Source: Actinomyces israelii DSM 43320 | GTDB taxonomy: Bacteria; Actinomycetota; Actinomycetes; Actinomycetales; Actinomycetaceae | Length of the DNA: 64,000 nucleotides | NCBI RefSeq assembly: GCF_000711965.1 | Contig: NZ_JONS01000023.1 | Coordinates: forward strand, 1 to 64,000 | Reading direction: 5' to 3' | Shown: piece by piece, positions 7,556-16,132 of the stretch | Numbering within the stretch: position 1 is the stretch's first letter | Layout of the letters: each line of letters opens with the position of its first letter | The notes under the pieces: generated by a model | What the model saw: the letters and a program-made list of their open reading frames with translations, nothing else | Told to the model about the DNA's origin: nothing | Databases searched by the model: none | Program-made: the position numbers and the translations under genes

Positions 7556-8911
7556 TCAGGCGTCCCCGCGCAGGACGGCGGCGACGGCACGGGCGCGCTC
7601 CAGCGCCGCGGCGACGGCCTGCGCGTCGGCGGGCGCGGCGGGGTCGCCGGCCACGGCGAGGTTGACGTGGCCGAGCTTGCGGCCCGGACGCCGGCCCTTG
7701 CCGTAGATGTGGACGCGCGCCTGCGGATCCAGCGCCATGGCGCGCCCCAGGGCGTCGGCCCCGGGCTCGCCCCGCCCGCCCAGGACGTTGACCATGACCG
7801 TGGCCGGGGCCGTGGGTTCCGGGGAGCCCAGCGGCAGGTCGAGGACCGCGCGCACATGCTGGGCGAACTGGCTCGTCACGGCGCCGTCCTGGGTCCAGTG
7901 GCCCGAGTTGTGGGGCCGCATGGCCAGCTCGTTGACGTACAGGGCGGTGGGGCGCCCCGCCTCCTCCACGGCGAACAGCTCGACGGCGAGCACCCCGGTG
8001 ACGCCGAAGCGCTCGGCGATCGCGCGCCCGATCCGCTGCGCCCGCGCCACGGCCGCCTCCTCGAGCCCGGGCGCCGGGGCGATCACCGCTGAGCAGATGC
8101 CCCCGTCCTGGACGGTCTGCGCCACGGGCCAGGCCCGCACCTCCCCGCTGGGGCTGCGGGCGAGCAGAACAGCGAGCTCGCGGGTGAAGGGGACCGCCTG
8201 CTCGACCAGCAGGCTCGTGACCGCGCCGCCGCCCAGGCTCCCCCCGCCCCCGGCGCCGGCGGAGACCCGGCCCGCACGGGCCGCGGCGACCCCGGCGATC
8301 CAGGCGGCGGCCCCACCGTCGCTTTCAGCACCGCCGGCCCGGCCGCCGTCGGCCAGCTCCCCCGGCCCCTCCACCAGCAGCACGCCGTGCCCGTCGTAGC
8401 CGCCGCGCGGGGTCTTGAGCACCACCGGCCAGCCGTGACGCTCCCCGAAGACGCGGATCCGCTCCGCCATGACGCGCGCCTCACCGCCGACCTCGGCCCA
8501 GGCAGGCTGCGGCAGCCCGGCCCCGTCCATGGCGCGGCGCATGGCGAGCTTGTCGCGCGCCAGCCGCAGGGCCTGCGCCGTGGGCTGGACGGAGACGCCC
8601 TCGGCCTGGAGCCGCTCCAGCAGCGCGGAGTCCTGGTGCTCGTGCTCGAAGGTGAGGGCGTCGGCGCGCCCAGCGGCCTGGAGGCGGGCCGCGCCGGCCC
8701 CGGGGCCCGGGGCACCGGCACCGTTCACCAGGGCGCGCACCGCATCGGCGTCGTCGGCCCTGCCGACAGGGGCGTCCACGACGACCTGCGCCGTCGAGCC
8801 GTCCGGGGCCTCGACCAGGGCCCGCAGGTGGACGCCGAGGGCGGAGGCCTCCTCCTGCATCATGCGGGCCAGCTGCCCGCCTCCGATAACGGCAAGGATC
8901 GGTGCGCTCAC
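7556..8911 (-). CDS. purK: N5-carboxyaminoimidazole ribonucleotide synthase
   Basis: A 451-residue ATP-grasp enzyme that carboxylates AIR with bicarbonate and ATP to N5-CAIR. ILAVIGGGQLARMMQ is the N-terminal signature; DALTFEHEHQ, VVLKTPRGGYDGHGV (ATP-grasp) and YVNELAMRPHNSGHWTQDG are all present. An Ala/Gly-rich insert at about residues 195-235 makes it longer than the usual 370-400 residues. It starts with GTG at 8911, 6 bases after TAGCCT on the minus strand, so it is probably leaderless. It is divergent from the GT-C gene across only 58 bases. Confidence 0.95.
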   Translation of the reverse strand: MSAPILAVIGGGQLARMMQEEASALGVHLRALVEAPDGSTAQVVVDAPVGRADDADAVRALVNGAGAPGPGAGAARLQAAGRADALTFEHEHQDSALLERLQAEGVSVQPTAQALRLARDKLAMRRAMDGAGLPQPAWAEVGGEARVMAERIRVFGERHGWPVVLKTPRGGYDGHGVLLVEGPGELADGGRAGGAESDGGAAAWIAGVAAARAGRVSAGAGGGGSLGGGAVTSLLVEQAVPFTRELAVLLARSPSGEVRAWPVAQTVQDGGICSAVIAPAPGLEEAAVARAQRIGRAIAERFGVTGVLAVELFAVEEAGRPTALYVNELAMRPHNSGHWTQDGAVTSQFAQHVRAVLDLPLGSPEPTAPATVMVNVLGGRGEPGADALGRAMALDPQARVHIYGKGRRPGRKLGHVNLAVAGDPAAPADAQAVAAALERARAVAAVLRGDA

Positions 8912-8917
8912 ACCCTC

Positions 8918-8923
8918 AGGCTA
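8918..8923 (-). promoter_or_regulatory. -10 box (TAGCCT) of purK, leaderless start
   Basis: On the minus strand TAGCCT, GAGGGT, then the GTG of purK. The divergent GT-C promoter lies only about 34 bases away, so the two transcription starts share one short control region. Confidence 0.6.
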
Positions 8924-8956
8924 CCGGCAGGTCGGCGGCTCCTCCCGACGACGCCG

Positions 8957-8962
8957 TACGCT
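8957..8962 (+). promoter_or_regulatory. -10 box (TACGCT) of GT-C gene, leaderless start
   Basis: TACGCT, 7 bases, then GTG at 8970. There is no ribosome site. Confidence 0.55.
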
Positions 8963-8969
8963 GGGCGTC

Positions 8970-10235
8970 GTGCTCAGCCCTCCGCCCCTCTTCCAGCGCC
9001 CCGCCTCCGAGCGGCCGCGCAATGACCGCATGCCCCTCCACTGGCTGAGGGTCCTGGCCGTCTGGGCCGCCGCGAGCGCCCTGACCCTGCTCATCCTGCG
9101 GCTGGGCGCCTCCGACACCCCGGCCACCCCGTGGGCGCCGGCCCGCCCGCCCTGGGAGGGGCACCTCGCCTTCTGGGACGCGGGCTGGTACAACCGGATC
9201 GCTCAGGAGGGCTACCCGGCCGAGCTCCCCCGGGACGCGAGCGGGAACGTGACCCAGAGTGCCTGGGCGTTCATGCCGCTGCTGCCCGCGCTCGCCGGAG
9301 CACTGGGGTGGACCGGCTGGTCCTTCTACGTGCGCGCCGCCCTGGTGGCGACGATCGCCTCCGCGGGCGCCGCCGTCGTCATGGACCGGTGGCTGGCGCC
9401 GGTGGTGGGCCAGCGGGCGTCGCTGTGGGCGGTCGCCCTGATGTGGAGCTCGCCGTGCGCCCTCGTGCTGCAGGTCCCCTATGCCGAGTCCCTGGGCCTG
9501 CTGTTCACCGCGGGGGCACTGGCCCTGGCCGGCGGAGGCGGCCGAGCCGGGCGAGGCGGATGGGGCAGGGGCCTCCTCGCCGCCGCGTGCGTCGCGCTCG
9601 CGGCCTTCGCCCGCCCCATCGGAGTGCCGCTGACCCTGGCCCTGGGCGCCTGGTGGGTGTGGGAGGTCGCCGGCGCCCGCCTGCCCGGACCCTGGAGGCA
9701 GCGGGTGCTGCCCGGGGCCCGACCGCTGGAGCGAGGGCAGCGGCTGGGCCTGGCGGCGCTGACGGCCCTCTCGGCGATGTGCGCCCTGGCCTGGCCGGCG
9801 CTCGCCTGGCTGGTCACGGGGCGGGCGGACGCCTACACGGCGACCGAGACGGCGTGGCGCAGCGGCTCGCTCGTGCCCTTCGCGCCGTGGCCGGCCCGCA
9901 GCGGCTGGTGGGTCGGGGAGCACCTGGGCGCGCTGCTGCTGGTGGGCGTCCTGACGACGGCGGTGCTGGTGCTCGGCGCGCCGTCGCTGCGCCGCCTGGG
10001 GCCGGGGCCCTGGTTCTGGTGCATCGGCTACGTGGTGTACCTGCTGGCGTTCTTCGATCCGACGACGTCGGTCTTCCGCATCCTGCTGCCGCTGGCGCCG
10101 GTTGCCTGGGCGCTGGCGTCCTGCCTGTCGACCCGGCGTCGGGCCCTTCTGCTGACGGCCTGCGCGGTGGGACAGCTGTTCTGGATCAGCTGGGTGTGGG
10201 ACCTCTCGGTCAGGGTGACCCAGTGGGTGCCGTGA
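8970..10235 (+). CDS. Multi-pass membrane protein, PIG-V/GT-C mannosyltransferase-like
   Basis: A 421-residue protein with about eight to ten hydrophobic helices. After the first helix comes FWDAGWYNRIAQEGYP, matching the WDxxWY acidic loop of PIG-V-like GT-C enzymes, which take mannose from a polyprenyl-phosphate donor on the outer membrane face. PYAESLGLLFTAGAL and AAFARPIGVPL are further family-like stretches. The next gene encodes GtrA, often linked to lipid-carried sugars. A mannosyltransferase role is inference from family and context. Confidence 0.7.
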   Translation: MLSPPPLFQRPASERPRNDRMPLHWLRVLAVWAAASALTLLILRLGASDTPATPWAPARPPWEGHLAFWDAGWYNRIAQEGYPAELPRDASGNVTQSAWAFMPLLPALAGALGWTGWSFYVRAALVATIASAGAAVVMDRWLAPVVGQRASLWAVALMWSSPCALVLQVPYAESLGLLFTAGALALAGGGGRAGRGGWGRGLLAAACVALAAFARPIGVPLTLALGAWWVWEVAGARLPGPWRQRVLPGARPLERGQRLGLAALTALSAMCALAWPALAWLVTGRADAYTATETAWRSGSLVPFAPWPARSGWWVGEHLGALLLVGVLTTAVLVLGAPSLRRLGPGPWFWCIGYVVYLLAFFDPTTSVFRILLPLAPVAWALASCLSTRRRALLLTACAVGQLFWISWVWDLSVRVTQWVP

Positions 10236-10280
10236 GCGCGCCCACCGCCGCGGTGCACCGGCCCGCGCACCCCGGTGCCC

Positions 10281-10286
10281 TACGAT
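10281..10286 (+). promoter_or_regulatory. -10 box (TACGAT) of gtrA-like gene, leaderless start
   Basis: TACGAT followed by 7 bases and GTG at 10294. Confidence 0.5.
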
Positions 10287-10293
10287 CGAGCGT

Positions 10294-10848
10294 GTGACCC
10301 GATCCAGCTCGCGTGGCCCTGCGGCCCTCAAGGAGCGCATTGTCGCCTGGGTGAAGGAGTTCCTGCAGTTCGGGCTGGTGGGGGCACTGGCCTACGTCGT
10401 CGACTCCGGCCTGTTCGTCGTCTTCCAGCACGGGCCGCTGGACTTCCTGGCCGGGCACCCGAACACGGCCAATGCGGCCAGCGCGACGATCGCGACGATC
10501 TTCTCCTGGGTGGCCAACCGGCTGTGGACCTACCGGGGCCGCACGCAGGAGAACGTGGCGCGCGAGGCCCTCCTGTTCGCCCTGGCCAATGTGGGCGGCC
10601 TGTGCATCACCCAGTTCTGCCTGCTGTTCACCCACCACGTCCTGGGGCTGAGCTCGGCGATCGCGGACATGGTCGCGGCCTACGTCGTTGGCTTCGGCCT
10701 GGGGACCGCCTTCCGGTTCACCTTCTACCACTACATCGTCTTCAGTGGCGGGCGGAACGGCTCGCAGGACCGTGCGGCGGGCGGGATGGGGGGCGGCTCG
10801 GCCGACGGCGGGAGCGAGCGCCGGGCCCGCAGCACCCGGCGTGCCTGA
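10294..10848 (+). CDS. GtrA-family membrane protein
   Basis: A 184-residue protein with four hydrophobic helices and the GtrA pattern: FLQFGLVGALAYVVDSGLFVVF in helix 1, ASATIATIFSWVANRLWTYRGR (the NRxWTF-like motif) after helix 2, and AYVVGFGLGTAFRFTFYHYIVF at the end. GtrA proteins are thought to help move or use polyprenyl-linked sugars. A Gly/Arg/Ser-rich tail of 35 residues follows. It lies 58 bases after the GT-C gene but has its own leaderless-type promoter. Confidence 0.85.
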   Translation: MTRSSSRGPAALKERIVAWVKEFLQFGLVGALAYVVDSGLFVVFQHGPLDFLAGHPNTANAASATIATIFSWVANRLWTYRGRTQENVAREALLFALANVGGLCITQFCLLFTHHVLGLSSAIADMVAAYVVGFGLGTAFRFTFYHYIVFSGGRNGSQDRAAGGMGGGSADGGSERRARSTRRA

Positions 10849-10900
10849 CGCCACACACCCGGTGAGGGCGGCCTCACGGTGCGCTCCCCGCCCGCTTCCC

Positions 10901-10906
10901 TAACCT
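10901..10906 (+). promoter_or_regulatory. -10 box (TAACCT) of dedA-like gene, leaderless start
   Basis: TAACCT, GGCCCT, then GTG at 10913 followed at once by ATG. Spacing is exactly 6. Confidence 0.6.
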
Positions 10907-10912
10907 GGCCCT

Positions 10913-11701
10913 GTGATGCCTCTTGCCACGGCCGCGACGGCCGGACTCTCCGCAGCCCTGCCCCAGGCCCTCCCCGGGGCCCCCGCACCGGCCCTCGGCC
11001 CCGAGTGGCTGGACGCCGCCAGCATTATCACCAAGATCGTCGAGTGGTTCGGCCCCTGGGCGATCGTGGGCGTCATGCTCGTCATCTTCGCCGAGACCGG
11101 CCTGCTCGTCGGGTTCTTCCTGCCGGGGGACTCCCTGCTGTTCACCCTGGGCATGTTCGTTGGAACGGGCGCCGTCGGCGTACACATCTGGGTGGCCGCC
11201 CCCCTGGTGTGGCTGGCTGCGATCATCGGCAACCAGACGGGCTACGCGATCGGCCGCAAGGCGGGCCCGGCCATCTTCAACCGGCCGGACTCGCGCCTGT
11301 TCAAGAAGGAGTACGTGGACCGCACGGCGGCCTTCTTCGAGCGCCACGGCGGCAAGGCCGTGACCCTGGCCCAGTTCGTCCCGATCGTGCGCACCTTCAC
11401 CCCCGTCATGGCGGGCGTCGGCAAGATGCACTACCGCCACTTCTTCATCTTCAACGCGATCGGCGCGACCTTCTGGGCCTTCGCCATCACCTGGCTCGGC
11501 TACTTCCTGGGCAGCATCGAGTGGATCCAGAAGAACATCGACGCCATGATCCTGGGAATCGTCTTCGTCTCCGTGCTGCCCATGCTCATCTCGGCGCTGC
11601 GCAGCTGGCTGTCCTCCCGCAGGGCCGGCCCCCAGCCCGCCCAGGAGCCCTCCCCTGAGACCCGCGAGAAGGCGGGCGTCGCCGCCCGGCCGGAGGTCTG
11701 A
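10913..11701 (+). CDS. DedA-family membrane protein
   Basis: A 262-residue DedA (SNARE-associated/VTT) protein. The signature IFAETGLLVGFFLPGDSLLF is present, followed by IIGNQTGYAIGRKAG, KAVTLAQFVPIVRTFTPVMAGVGKM (the conserved R and P of the second half) and a C-terminal helix. DedA proteins recycle undecaprenyl phosphate or other lipids across the membrane and support cell-wall integrity. An Ala/Pro-rich segment precedes the first helix; the tail after residue 235 is polar. Substrate is inferred from the family only. Confidence 0.9.
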   Translation: MMPLATAATAGLSAALPQALPGAPAPALGPEWLDAASIITKIVEWFGPWAIVGVMLVIFAETGLLVGFFLPGDSLLFTLGMFVGTGAVGVHIWVAAPLVWLAAIIGNQTGYAIGRKAGPAIFNRPDSRLFKKEYVDRTAAFFERHGGKAVTLAQFVPIVRTFTPVMAGVGKMHYRHFFIFNAIGATFWAFAITWLGYFLGSIEWIQKNIDAMILGIVFVSVLPMLISALRSWLSSRRAGPQPAQEPSPETREKAGVAARPEV

Positions 11702-11756
11702 GCGCGCCCCGGCCCCCGGCCCGAGCCGGCTGGGAGGCCGCCCGGCACTTCTACTC

Positions 11757-12836
11757 TCAGAAGCGCCGACGGCGCCCTACGCTCACCAGCGCCCCCTGCG
11801 GCAGGACGTTGTTCGGGTCCAGGGACCGCGGCACGGCGTTGAGCAGCACGGAGAAGATCGCCGGGCTGCGCTGCGACAGCTCGATCTTCCCTCCGTCGGC
11901 CTCGACCAGGTCCTTGGCGAGCGCCAGGCCCACACCGGTGGAGCCGTGGCCGGAGACGTGGCGCTCGAACACGTGGGGGGCGATGTCCTCCTCGACGCCG
12001 TCGCCCTCGTCGGCGACATCGATGAAGACCCCGTGCCCGCCCTTGGCGCTGCGCACCCTCACGCTCGTCGTCCCCGCCCCGTAGCGCAGCGAGTTCTCGA
12101 TCATGGTGGCCAGGACCTGCGCCAGGGACCCGGGGCTGGCCAGCACCGGCAGCTCGACGTCGTCGGTGAAGGTGATCTCCCGGTCCGCCTCCGCGAAGGC
12201 GGGCTCCCACTCCTCGCGCTGCTGGGCGAAGACCTCCTTGAGGTGGAGGGCCTCGGTGGTGCCGCCGCCGGTGCGCCGGGAGACCTTGAGCAGGTCCTCC
12301 ACCACCCCGGTGAGCCGGTCGACCTGCTCGATGCACGCGCGCGCCTCCGCACGCACCTCCTCCTCGCTCGACATGAGCTCGATCTCCTCCAGGCGCAGGC
12401 TCAGACCCGTCAGTGGCGTGCGCAGCTGGTGGGAGGCGTCGGAGGCGAACTGCCGCTCGGCGGCGAGCCTGCCGGCGACGCGCTCCGCGGTGCGCACCAG
12501 CTCGGCCTGGACCAGATCGATCTCCTCGATGCCGGAGCGGCGCAGGCGCGGGCGCACCTGCCCCGAGCCGAGCTGCTCGGCCTCGGCCGCCAGGAAGATC
12601 AACGGGGCGCTGATCCGCCGCGACGCCTTGGCCGCCACCACGTAGGCGGCCAGGAGCGCCACGGCCGCCAGCACGACCGCGGTCAGGGCCACGGTGATCA
12701 CCACCTGGGCGCGGTCCTCGGCGTTCGGCGTGGTGCGGAACGCCAGGGCGATCCAGGCGCCGCCCAGGGGGATTCCCAGCAGCACGACGGCGACGGAGAC
12801 CGCCACCATCGTCATCGTCATCGTTCGGCGGCGCAT
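11757..12836 (-). CDS. Sensor histidine kinase of a two-component pair
   Basis: A 359-residue kinase. Two N-terminal helices (about 8-32 and 46-70) enclose a very short outside loop, then a HAMP-like linker. The H-box FASDASHQLRTPLTGLSLRLEE carries the phospho-accepting histidine, MIENSLRYGAG is the N-box, DEGDGVEEDI the D/F-box and GHGSTGVGLALAKDLVEADGG the G-box. With almost no extracytoplasmic sensor it probably senses the membrane or a partner protein. It follows the response regulator across 108 bases and starts at an ATG with a GGGAG site. Signal unknown. Confidence 0.93.
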   Translation of the reverse strand: MRRRTMTMTMVAVSVAVVLLGIPLGGAWIALAFRTTPNAEDRAQVVITVALTAVVLAAVALLAAYVVAAKASRRISAPLIFLAAEAEQLGSGQVRPRLRRSGIEEIDLVQAELVRTAERVAGRLAAERQFASDASHQLRTPLTGLSLRLEEIELMSSEEEVRAEARACIEQVDRLTGVVEDLLKVSRRTGGGTTEALHLKEVFAQQREEWEPAFAEADREITFTDDVELPVLASPGSLAQVLATMIENSLRYGAGTTSVRVRSAKGGHGVFIDVADEGDGVEEDIAPHVFERHVSGHGSTGVGLALAKDLVEADGGKIELSQRSPAIFSVLLNAVPRSLDPNNVLPQGALVSVGRRRRF

Positions 12837-12944
12837 GCCCGCTCCCTTCGTGAACCCGGTACCACGGTAGACGCCCCGGCCCGCGCAGGGCGGGACCGGG
12901 GCGTGCCCGTCGTGGCGGCGCCCGCGGGCGCGCGCGCCGGAGCG

Positions 12945-13613
12945 CTACACGGCCAGACGGTAACCGGCCCCGTCGCGCAGAAGGAGCGTCGGGGCGTCGG
13001 CGTCGTCGCCCAGCTTGCGACGCAGCCACGTGACGTGCATCTCAAGAGTCTGCTCGGTGCCCGTCGGGTCCTCGCCCCAGACCTCCTTGAGGACGTCGTC
13101 GATCGACACGACCTGACCGCCCCCGCGCACCAGCACCCGCAGCAGCTCGAACTCGCGGGTGGTCAGCTGCAGCTCGCGGGAGGCCACGAAGGCGCGGTGG
13201 GCGGCGACGTCCACACGGATCTCACCGGCGGTGAGCTCGTCCTCGATGGCCTCGCCCGAGGCGCGGCGGACCTGGGCGCGCACGCGCGCCAACAGCTCGG
13301 CCAGGCGGAAGGGCTTGGTGACGTAGTCGTCGGCGCCCGCGTCCAGGCCGACGACGAGGTCGGTGTCCTCGCTGCGGGCGGTGAGCATCAGGATGGGGAT
13401 GGTCAGGCCCTGGGCGCGCACTTGACGGGCGACATCAAGGCCGTCGATGTCGGGCAGACCGAGGTCCAGCACAATGATGTCGGCGCCGGCGACCTCCTCG
13501 AGGGCACCCTTGCCGGTGCCGTGGGCGCGCACCTCGTAGCCCTCGCGTCCGAAGGCGCGAGCGAGGGGCTCGGAGATGGCGGGGTCGTCCTCAACGAGAA
13601 GCACTGTCGTCAT
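12945..13613 (-). CDS. OmpR/PhoB-family response regulator
   Basis: A 222-residue regulator. The receiver domain (residues 1-115) has the acidic pocket VEDD, the phospho-acceptor Asp in IIVLDLGLPDIDG, the conserved Thr in MLTARSED and Lys in DYVTKPF. The C-terminal winged helix (about 128-222) contains ELQLTTREFELLRVL and TLEMHVTWLRRKLG. It is paired with the kinase downstream. The box TACGAT ends 7 bases before the ATG, so it is probably leaderless. No target operator can be assigned from this sequence alone. Confidence 0.95.
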   Translation of the reverse strand: MTTVLLVEDDPAISEPLARAFGREGYEVRAHGTGKGALEEVAGADIIVLDLGLPDIDGLDVARQVRAQGLTIPILMLTARSEDTDLVVGLDAGADDYVTKPFRLAELLARVRAQVRRASGEAIEDELTAGEIRVDVAAHRAFVASRELQLTTREFELLRVLVRGGGQVVSIDDVLKEVWGEDPTGTEQTLEMHVTWLRRKLGDDADAPTLLLRDGAGYRLAV

Positions 13614-13620
13614 AAGTCGG

Positions 13621-13626
13621 ATCGTA
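13621..13626 (-). promoter_or_regulatory. -10 box (TACGAT) of response-regulator gene, leaderless start
   Basis: On the minus strand TACGAT, 7 bases, ATG at 13613. Confidence 0.55.
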
Positions 13627-13689
13627 GGCGACCGGAAGCCCCGCCGCCATCATCCGCAAGGCGGAGAACCGGAGATCAGATCTTCCCGC

Positions 13690-14847
13690 TCACACCCGTG
13701 ACAGCTCCCAGGGCGTGATGTTGCCCAGCCCCTTGGCCACCACCTCGTGACAGGGACGAACCTGGTAGTGGTCGGCACCCGGGCCGGAGGCGATCGCCAT
13801 GGCGGTCGCCTCGTCCATGCGGATCCCGCCGGGCTCGGCCGTGTCCACCAGCCGGGAGGCGAGATTGACCGGGGGGCCGAAGACGTCGCCCGAGCGGGAG
13901 ACGACCCGGCCCCGGACCAGGCTGGCGCGCACCAGCAGCATCTCCGGGCCGGACTGGAGCTCCTCGACCAGGGCGGTGACGACGTCGGCGGCGATGAGAA
14001 GGTCATCGGCGATGTACATGACGGCGTCCCCGATGGTCTTGACCACGCGCGCCCCGCGGGAGGTGACGACGTCCCGGGCGGTGGACTCGAAGTCCTCCAG
14101 CATGGCGGACAGCTCCTTGCGCCCCATGGTCTGGGCGCGCTGGGTGAAGGAGACGATGTCGACGAAGCCGAGCGAGCGGGACAGCGGGTACAGGTCGGGG
14201 CCGGCGTCCTCGCGCCCGCGGTGGGCGACCTCGGCATCGGTGCGGCCGATGAGTGCCGCGAGGTGGCGCCGCCAGACGTAGCCGAGCTGGGCGGACAGGG
14301 AGCCGACCAGCTCGTCGATGTGGTCGAGCGCCACGAGCCGGGCGGAGGTGTCGTCCAGGTCGAAGCGCTGCCCGATGTCGGTCACGAGCGTCTCCAGCTG
14401 CCACAGCACGAGGCGGTCCATGGTGAAGGACTGGGCCCGCAGCAGCTCCAGGGCGCTGCTGGCCGCCAGCCCGCCTCCGGGGGCCGCCGGCGAGGGGCGC
14501 CCGTCGTCGGTGTCGTCAATGAGGTCCGCCATCATGCGCAGCGCATCGACGTCGTTCTCGGTGAAGCGCACCTCGTCCGGCTCGACGTCCGCGAAGCCCA
14601 TCGCCCGCCAGAAGCACCTGGCGAGCCCGAGGCTGGTGCCGGCGCGCTCGGCCATCTCGCGCATGCTCAGGGCGGGGACTCCTCCGAGGAGCATGCGCTC
14701 GTGCGCGGCGAGGGTGGCCCACTGGTCGTCGCCGCGCACAGCGGTGCCGTCGGGCGCCACACCACTGGTGACGCCGCTGGATTGGGTGGCGGGCGCGCGG
14801 ATCTCCCCCTCCTGGGTCCGGGCCGCGGGGCTGGTCTGGTCAGTCAC
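13690..14847 (-). CDS. Class III adenylate cyclase with N-terminal regulatory domain
   Basis: A 385-residue protein. The C-terminal half is a class III cyclase: GFVDIVSFTQRAQTM supplies the first metal-binding Asp and RVVKTIGDAVMYIADD the second, followed by LVRGRVVSRSGDVFGPPVNLASRLVD with the transition-state region. The N-terminal 190 residues have no membrane segment and resemble the soluble autoinhibitory domain of mycobacterial Rv1264/Rv2212-type cyclases, including a MerR-like stretch LSMREMAERAGTSLGLARCFWRAMGF. The inner GTG at 14847 is preferred over one 24 bases upstream because TACTGT lies 7 bases before it. It would make cAMP in response to an internal cue. Confidence 0.88.
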   Translation of the reverse strand: MTDQTSPAARTQEGEIRAPATQSSGVTSGVAPDGTAVRGDDQWATLAAHERMLLGGVPALSMREMAERAGTSLGLARCFWRAMGFADVEPDEVRFTENDVDALRMMADLIDDTDDGRPSPAAPGGGLAASSALELLRAQSFTMDRLVLWQLETLVTDIGQRFDLDDTSARLVALDHIDELVGSLSAQLGYVWRRHLAALIGRTDAEVAHRGREDAGPDLYPLSRSLGFVDIVSFTQRAQTMGRKELSAMLEDFESTARDVVTSRGARVVKTIGDAVMYIADDLLIAADVVTALVEELQSGPEMLLVRASLVRGRVVSRSGDVFGPPVNLASRLVDTAEPGGIRMDEATAMAIASGPGADHYQVRPCHEVVAKGLGNITPWELSRV

Positions 14848-14854
14848 GCCCGCA

Positions 14855-14860
14855 ACAGTA
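14855..14860 (-). promoter_or_regulatory. -10 box (TACTGT) of adenylate cyclase, leaderless start
   Basis: On the minus strand TACTGT, 7 bases, GTG at 14847. This spacing decides the start codon choice. Confidence 0.5.
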
Positions 14861-14925
14861 GCGCACGTCACACAACGGCGCTCACCGTAGAGGCTGTGTC
14901 GACCTTTTCGACATAATTCGCCAGG

Positions 14926-15942
14926 TCACGATCGGCTTGCCCACCCGTCCCGCAGACGCGCGGAGACCACGTCCCCGGCGGAGACGACGAGCTCGTCGGC
15001 ACTGCCGGCACTGCCGGCACCGTCTTCCGCCGGGCCCCCGGCGGCGTCGCGCAGCACCAGGCCCGGCCGCAGGTCGACAGCCCTGCCCCGCACCCGCCCC
15101 GAGGGCACGGCGACGACCACGTCCTGGCCCAGCGTGGAGCAGGCCTCGCGCAGGTGCCGCCCGAGCGCGCCGTCGCCGGCGTCGGGGTCGCCGCCCCGGC
15201 CCTCCCAGCGGGCGACCAGGTCCGCCAGGTGCCGCCCGAGGTCCTCCAGGACGCCCTCCGGGGCGGCGAGAGCGGGGGCGACGCCCAGACCGGTGAGCGA
15301 GGCCGCCCAGGGCACGGGAAGATCGTCGGCGCCCTGAGCCAGGTTGACGCCGACACCGACGATGACCGCCGGCACCGCGTCCCGGGCCGCCCTCCGGTCC
15401 TCCCGGCACCCTCGCGCGCCTCCCCGGCCCGCGCCGTCGTCGTCCCCGGGACCGTCCTCGGTGCAGCCGGGCACCAGCCCGCACAGGACGCCGGCGACCT
15501 TGCGGCTGCGCCCCCACCCGGGCGGCTCCGCCGGCTGCGGGTCCGCGGGCGGGCCGGCCGGCTGGTCCTGCGGCAGGGCGACGACGTCGTTGGGCCATTT
15601 CGTGCGCGCCCGCCAGCCGGCGGCCTCCAGGCGGGGCGCGAGAGCGCGCTGCACCGCCAGTCCCGCCAGCAGCGGCAGCCAGTCCAGGCGCCCGGCGGGC
15701 ACGAGCGGCCGCAGGACCACGGAGGCCGTCAGGGCGCCGTCGGGCGGGGTCGCCCACGTGCGCCCTGCGCGCCCGTGGCCCGCGGTCTGCGTCTGGGCGC
15801 GCAGGACGGACAGGTGGGGCCAGGTGCTGGCCGCCGCCGGGTCCACGCGCCCGTCGGGGCCGCTCAGCGCCGCACGCAGGTCGTCGTTGGTCGAGCCGGT
15901 GGTCCGGACCGTCACAAGACGGGTGAAGGAGGAGCTGCTCAT
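14926..15942 (-). CDS. birA: Biotin--[acetyl-CoA-carboxylase] ligase
   Basis: A 338-residue biotin protein ligase without an N-terminal DNA-binding domain (group I). The substrate-binding GSTNDDL, the catalytic AGHGRAGRTW loop, LTASVVLRPL, TKWPNDVV and KVAGVLCGL are visible in order. It attaches biotin to carboxylase carrier domains via biotinyl-AMP. Two Pro/Gly/Asp-rich inserts (about residues 128-150 and 162-188) and an AGSAGS repeat near the end, encoded by 9-bp tandem repeats, lengthen it beyond the usual 260-280. The ATG is 6 bases after TAGGCT on the minus strand, so it is leaderless. Confidence 0.93.
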   Translation of the reverse strand: MSSSSFTRLVTVRTTGSTNDDLRAALSGPDGRVDPAAASTWPHLSVLRAQTQTAGHGRAGRTWATPPDGALTASVVLRPLVPAGRLDWLPLLAGLAVQRALAPRLEAAGWRARTKWPNDVVALPQDQPAGPPADPQPAEPPGWGRSRKVAGVLCGLVPGCTEDGPGDDDGAGRGGARGCREDRRAARDAVPAVIVGVGVNLAQGADDLPVPWAASLTGLGVAPALAAPEGVLEDLGRHLADLVARWEGRGGDPDAGDGALGRHLREACSTLGQDVVVAVPSGRVRGRAVDLRPGLVLRDAAGGPAEDGAGSAGSADELVVSAGDVVSARLRDGWASRS

Positions 15943-15948
15943 CGCCGC

Positions 15949-15954
15949 AGCCTA
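15949..15954 (-). promoter_or_regulatory. -10 box (TAGGCT) of birA, leaderless start
   Basis: On the minus strand TAGGCT, GCGGCG, ATG at 15942. Confidence 0.6.
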
Positions 15955-15994
15955 TCGGCCCCACGCCCGGCGCCCGCGGCCCCAGGGGCGCCGT

Positions 15995-16066
15995 CAGCGC
16001 CCACAGCGCCCACAGCGCCCACAGCGCCCACAGCACCCACAGCACCGACAGCACCGACAGCGCCCG
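15995..16066. repeat. 9-bp tandem repeat, 8 copies
   Basis: Eight tandem units of CAGCGCCCA and variants (four identical, then CAGCACCCA, two CAGCACCGA and CAGCGCCCG). It lies upstream of the birA promoter and next to the 22-bp-period array. It is the kind of sequence that changes copy number by slippage. Confidence 0.85.
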
Positions 16067-16078
16067 ATACCCTCTCGC

Positions 16079-16132
16079 CGAGATCGGTCGTACTCCGCGC
16101 CGAGATCGGTTCACCTCCGGCTCGAGATCGGT
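16079..16132 (+). repeat. 22-bp-period intergenic repeat array, locus 3 (3 cores)
   Basis: CGAGATCGGT at 16079, 16101 and 16123. Spacers are CGTACTCCGCGC and TCACCTCCGGCT. It is followed by TCGGGGCGCCCG, a tail shared with locus 4 and nearly with locus 6. Confidence 0.9.

Noticed and set aside
11946-13718. Long open frames opposite the kinase, regulator and nuo genes
   Set aside because: They are composition shadows in GC-rich DNA; the opposite strand encodes well-conserved proteins with all motifs.
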